DNA from: Siphonobacter sp047605205
GTDB taxonomy: Bacteria; Bacteroidota; Bacteroidia; Cytophagales; Spirosomataceae
Direction of reading: 5' to 3'
DNA length: 17,643 bases
Assembly: GCA_047605205.1 (NCBI GenBank)
Contig: JASGGE010000077.1
Span: 1 to 17,643 of the forward strand
Position 1 is the first letter of the stretch, and each line of letters begins with the position of its first letter. Position numbers and translations under genes: made by a program. The notes beneath the pieces are model-generated. The model saw nothing but the letters and a program-made list of their open reading frames with translations. It did no database searches and was not told the origin of the DNA. Of the stretch, positions 14,687-17,643 are shown piece by piece.

Positions 14687-15342
14687 TCAATTAAGAGTAA
14701 GCCCTAATCGCAGGTCATAATCATAACTATCCAGACGGGATTTCTGGCTAAATTTCAGTGGAATAACCCGCCTGGGCAATCCTTGCCGGAGTTCCTCATA
14801 ACTGTATTCTTTAGCCCCTAACACATCATCCTTGTCAAACCAGATGCGGTGTTCTAACATTATCCCTGCTGCCTGAAGTGACAAAAGCACATATCCAATC
14901 GGATTGGTAAGCTCAGCAGCTGACAGAAAAGTAGCTGCACTACCCACCAAGCCAGTATACTTTTTAATTTCCGTAACGAATTTCTGAGCCTGGGCATAAT
15001 CATCCACTTCAACCAGCACCAATGACGTAACGATTCGATTTTCAGGAAATCCCTGGATAGTTAAGCCTTTACAAGCATTGAATGTATTTTCATTTTTTGC
15101 CTTTTCAATGCCCAGGCTCCATTCTGAGTAGCAACAACCTGATCTTTCCCATCTAATACGGTTAAGGTATACGCCAGCATGATTTCATCATTCAGGTCAG
15201 ATTTTCCTGAATATCATTGACATAAATCTGTTCGGGTTTAAAGCTAACTGTCCGTTTTTTTTTGAACAGGCTGCTGAGAACTTTTACAGGCAGATAACAG
15301 AATAATGAAATTTATAACCAAATAGTGTTTACAGAAACGCAT
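14687..15342 (-). pseudogene. Lipoprotein gene broken by three single-base frameshifts
   Basis: The reading starts at ATG 15342 with a lipoprotein signal, MRFCKHYLVINFIILLSAC, whose LSAC lipobox is excellent (Cys19). It then runs through three frames. Each switch falls in a homopolymer: an A9 run (15255-15263) reads on if one A is removed, an A4 run (15202-15205) if one A is added, and a G3 run (15111-15113) if one G is added. The repaired frame is exactly 219 codons including the TGA at 14687, giving a 218-residue protein. It passes through FKPEQIYVNDIQEKSDLNDE, LAYTLTVLDGKDQVVATQNG, then IEKAKNENTFNACKGLTIQG and a C-terminal part ending DSYDYDLRLGLTLN. The largest intact piece (14687-15022) has only a TTG start and is not the real gene. 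I do not recognise the family. Neighbouring genes are intact, which favours genuine decay, but sequencing error at homopolymers is not excluded. Confidence 0.75.
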
Positions 15343-15348
15343 TGTATG

Positions 15349-15396
15349 ACTTCATAAATAAAAGCTGTTTGGGCTTACTGTTTCCTCTTATGAAGT
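15349..15396. repeat. Nested inverted repeat between eamA and the broken lipoprotein gene
   Basis: ACTTCATAA (15349-15357) and TTATGAAGT (15388-15396) are a 9-bp inverted pair, with a smaller AAGC/GCTT pair inside (15362-15365, 15373-15376). On the - strand the inner pair is followed by TTATTT, so this may act as a weak eamA terminator, or as a regulatory element for the lipoprotein gene. Confidence 0.4.
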
Positions 15397-15423
15397 ATGG
15401 ATGCTTAACACAGATACTAATCC

Positions 15424-16290
15424 TTATGCTGCTTTGGGTATCTTCTGGCCAATCCACAAGCCAATCAAAACAAGAATTGTCCCGGCAAGGGTATATAAAG
15501 TAAATGATTCACCCAACAGGAAAGTTGCATACAGAAACCCGAAAGGCGGACATAAAAATAGAAAAAGTGATGCTTTTACAGCGTTTGTTTTTAAAAGCCA
15601 GAGCCATAATTGAACGGCTATGACCGATACCGGAATCATTAGCCATGCTTCCGCGGCCCAAAATCGGGTATCGAATACGTTTATCTCTTTATGAAAGCCG
15701 TAAGCCAGGGGTATGCAAACTATACCAGCGATTAAGGTCTGCCAGCCATTAATACTAGTTCGAGAAAGATTCCATTTGACTTCCGAAAAATAAATAGTCC
15801 CGGCTGAATAGGCCACCATACTTAAACCTAAATACAGTAGCCCTCGGGGAGTTGCATAACTATCCAACAACAGCGGGTAGGTTGCAATGGCAATGCCCGT
15901 CATGCCTAATGCAATTGCCACCCAGGCCGTCACCTGAATTCGTTTTCGGGTCCAGAGAGCCAACATAATACTAATTAATAATGGATTGGTTGCCGTTAGC
16001 ATACTACCGATACCCGCTGCCACTTCTTTCATGGCAAAAACAAAAAGCGTTAGGTAGATGGCGGTATTGAGTAAGCCAAAAATGAATAATTGCAGCCATT
16101 CCCTTCCCTTAGGCAAAGGTTGCTTTTCAATCAGGAAGGCATAGCCTAATAGTAATAAGCCTGCTCCAATGAACCGGATATCAAATAATACCATTGGCTC
16201 AACCGAACGTAAACCAAACTTTGCAGCAGCGGAAGCCGAAGCCCACAAAGCAGCAAACAATATTCCTGCGTAAATAAATGAATTTTTCAA
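15424..16290 (-). CDS. EamA/DMT-family transporter
   Basis: A 288-residue integral inner-membrane protein of the drug/metabolite transporter superfamily, with two tandem EamA repeats. About ten hydrophobic segments can be seen, at roughly 7-25, 35-54, 67-85, 92-112, 121-139, 150-168, 182-198, 212-230, 239-258 and 263-281. Family-typical patterns include AALWASASAAAKFGLR near the first helix, RFIGAGLLLLGYAFL, and GIGSMLTATNPLLISIMLAL in the first repeat, then LLLGESFTLYTLAGTILVLIG in the second. Members export amino acids, metabolites or drugs. The substrate cannot be inferred here. The gene follows aguB on the same strand after 39 bp that hold a 10-bp hairpin close to its start codon, so the two may be co-transcribed with some control between them. 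Confidence 0.93.
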   Translation of the reverse strand: MKNSFIYAGILFAALWASASAAAKFGLRSVEPMVLFDIRFIGAGLLLLGYAFLIEKQPLPKGREWLQLFIFGLLNTAIYLTLFVFAMKEVAAGIGSMLTATNPLLISIMLALWTRKRIQVTAWVAIALGMTGIAIATYPLLLDSYATPRGLLYLGLSMVAYSAGTIYFSEVKWNLSRTSINGWQTLIAGIVCIPLAYGFHKEINVFDTRFWAAEAWLMIPVSVIAVQLWLWLLKTNAVKASLFLFLCPPFGFLYATFLLGESFTLYTLAGTILVLIGLWIGQKIPKAA

Positions 16291-16299
16291 GGGGAAATA

Positions 16300-16325
16300 A
16301 GAAAGGCGGCCTGAACCGCCTTTCT
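16300..16325 (-). terminator. Hairpin between aguB and eamA (weak terminator or attenuator)
   Basis: A perfect 10-bp stem (AGAAAGGCGG / CCGCCTTTCT) with a 6-nt loop starts 5 bp after the aguB stop. Its - strand tail is TATTTCC, too short a U run for a strong terminator. It ends only 10 bp before the eamA start codon, so it could also affect eamA translation. Confidence 0.55.
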
Positions 16326-16329
16326 GTTA

Positions 16330-17202
16330 TTATTCGTCAATGTATCGTTTCGTAATCGGGTGATAGGAATCAATTCGTCGATCCCGGAAATACGGCCAGG
16401 TTGTTCGGATTCGGTCGGCAGCGTCCAGATCCAGCTCCTGCACTTTTACGATTTCTTCTTCATGCGGAGCCAGGTATAACAAACCACCATGTGGTTTAGC
16501 AATGAAACTACCACCCCAAAACTGCTGATCGGCCTCACGCCCTACCCGATTCACAGAAACTACATATACGCCATTTGCCACCGCATGACTACGTTGAATC
16601 GTTTGCCAGGCTTCGTATTGTTCTTTGTTGATAACCGCATCCGTTTCATTGACATCCCAACCAATAGCGGTCGGATAAAACAGGATTTCTGCTCCCATTA
16701 AAGCCGTAATCCGCGAAGCTTCCGGATACCATTGATCCCAACAGATCAGCACTCCAACTTTGGCAAATTTGGTATCAAAGATTTTATACCCTAAATCACC
16801 GGGTGTAAAGTAAAATTTCTCGTAATAACCAGGGTCATCCGGAATATGCATTTTCCGATATTTCCCCAGATACGTACCGTCAGCATCTAACACAGCCGTG
16901 GTATTATGGTAGATGCCCGCTGCCCGCTTTTCGAAAAGCGAAGCGATAATTACGACGCCGAATTCGGCGGCTAGCCGACTCATCCGTTCTGTAGTTGGGC
17001 CAGGAATGGGCTCAGCCAATTTGAAATTATCGTGATCTTCTACGTCACAGAAATATAACGACGTAAATAATTCCTGCAAACAGACAATCTGAGCCCCATT
17101 TGCCGCGGCTTCACGAATTTTTTCTTCTGCTTTCTGAATATTGGCCTCTACATCTGCAGAGCAGGACATTTGTACAAGGCCGACATTTACTTTTCGATTC
17201 AT
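16330..17202 (-). CDS. aguB: N-carbamoylputrescine amidase (nitrilase superfamily)
   Basis: A 290-residue cytoplasmic carbon-nitrogen hydrolase that converts N-carbamoylputrescine to putrescine, CO2 and ammonia in the agmatine route to polyamines. The nitrilase catalytic triad is visible: Glu44 in CLQELF, Lys117 in YRKMHIPDDP, and Cys154 in LICWDQWYPEA. The stretches FYFTPGDLGYKIFDT and QTIQRSHAVANGVYVVSVNRVG are typical of the AguB branch. The ATG at 17202 is preferred over one nine codons upstream, since MNRKVNVGLVQMSC is the usual N-terminus. No agmatine deiminase (aguA) lies next to it in this window. It sits 80 bp behind polX and ahead of eamA, all on the same strand. Confidence 0.93.
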   Translation of the reverse strand: MNRKVNVGLVQMSCSADVEANIQKAEEKIREAAANGAQIVCLQELFTSLYFCDVEDHDNFKLAEPIPGPTTERMSRLAAEFGVVIIASLFEKRAAGIYHNTTAVLDADGTYLGKYRKMHIPDDPGYYEKFYFTPGDLGYKIFDTKFAKVGVLICWDQWYPEASRITALMGAEILFYPTAIGWDVNETDAVINKEQYEAWQTIQRSHAVANGVYVVSVNRVGREADQQFWGGSFIAKPHGGLLYLAPHEEEIVKVQELDLDAADRIRTTWPYFRDRRIDSYHPITKRYIDE

Positions 17203-17282
17203 ACTATAAAATCGGAGACAATATCCCACGGATTAGTAAAAAGAATAAATCCCGCTTTAGTTCCTGTAAAAACATAATTCCC

Positions 17283-17643
17283 TTATCCTTTCCGCTTCGT
17301 CAGATAGGCAGCCATTTCTTCCTTACCGAGAGCATTAAAGGTCATCGAACGGGTTAAGCCTCCTTTACGAGCTACGGCTATGCCGTAGTGCATATCGAGG
17401 TAACCATCCATTTCATGGGCATCGGGATTAATGGAAATCAACACACCTTTATCCAGAGCATACGGAATCCAACGCCAGTCTACGTCCAGACGGTAAGGGC
17501 TGGCATTTAATTCCAGGACAACCCCGTTGGCAGCACAGGCATCAATCAGATATTGGTGATTGACCGGATAACCAGGACGACTTAGTAATAATCGCCCTGT
17601 CGGATGCCCAATAATCGTAGTATAGGGGTTTTCGATGTCACGG
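17283..17643 (-). CDS. polX: DNA polymerase/3'-5' exonuclease PolX, C-terminal part (cut by window edge)
   Basis: The last 119 codons of a gene entering from the right edge. The visible sequence is the end of a PHP phosphoesterase domain: IIGHPTGRLLLSRPGYPV, then IDACAANGVVLELNASPYRLD, WRWIPYALDKGV, and SINPDAH with the final metal-binding Asp and His, then a short basic end (YLTKRKG). This order and the wording GHPTGRLLLSRPGYPV match the C-terminal PHP module of bacterial family-X polymerases, which act in gap-filling repair and carry 3'-5' exonuclease activity. A stand-alone PHP phosphatase is the alternative, since the polymerase part lies outside the window. The stop at 17283 is 80 bp before aguB with no clear terminator between. 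Confidence 0.87.
   Translation of the reverse strand, partial: RDIENPYTTIIGHPTGRLLLSRPGYPVNHQYLIDACAANGVVLELNASPYRLDVDWRWIPYALDKGVLISINPDAHEMDGYLDMHYGIAVARKGGLTRSMTFNALGKEEMAAYLTKRKG

Noticed and set aside
14687..15022. A free-standing 111-residue ORF starting with TTG
   Set aside because: Sensible protein sequence continues upstream of the TTG and across frames to a lipoprotein signal, so it is the tail of the broken gene and not a gene of its own.

Overview
The window reads as a chromosomal segment from a Bacteroidota bacterium, most likely order Cytophagales (Spirosoma/Siphonobacter-like). The reasons are a SusC-like TonB receptor with a carboxypeptidase-regulatory N-terminus, a typical Bacteroidota 'regulatory-like domain' protein, -7 elements of the form TAnnTTTG upstream of several genes, A/T-rich start contexts without Shine-Dalgarno sequences, and tandem SurA-type chaperones followed by MoxR. 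The genus is inference. No tRNA, rRNA, CRISPR array, transposase or phage gene was seen.

Layout. The left half (about 1-9.6 kb) is all on the + strand: acetyl-CoA synthetase (acsA), a TonB-dependent outer-membrane receptor, a cold-shock protein, a DUF4136-type lipoprotein, a secreted carboxypeptidase-regulatory-like protein, tRNA pseudouridine synthase truA overlapping a MocA-like nucleotidyltransferase, and a NYN-nuclease/cold-shock-domain fusion. A strong hairpin at about 9.62-9.65 kb separates it from the right half (9.7-17.6 kb), which is all on the - strand. Read in its own direction the right half runs: polX (C-terminal part only), aguB (N-carbamoylputrescine amidase), an EamA transporter, a lipoprotein gene broken by three frameshifts, a periplasmic parvulin with an embedded OmpA-like domain, a second SurA-like parvulin, and a MoxR AAA+ ATPase.

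How the genes work together. The two parvulins form a probable two-gene operon for outer-membrane protein folding, with the OmpA-like domain possibly tethering one of them to peptidoglycan. MoxR follows but is separated by an intrinsic terminator. Two RNA-linked loci carry cold-shock domains: the stand-alone csp gene, whose leader holds a hairpin plus U-rich tract, and the NYN-CSD fusion. The rest is housekeeping metabolism.

Most worth a second look: the triple-frameshifted lipoprotein gene, which is not visible as one ORF but can be rebuilt to exactly 218 codons; the NYN-CSD fusion; the parvulin-OmpA fusion; the hairpin/U-tract leader of csp; and a canonical G-quadruplex motif in the DUF4136 lipoprotein gene. 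I did not find a clearly new multi-gene defence or mobile system.
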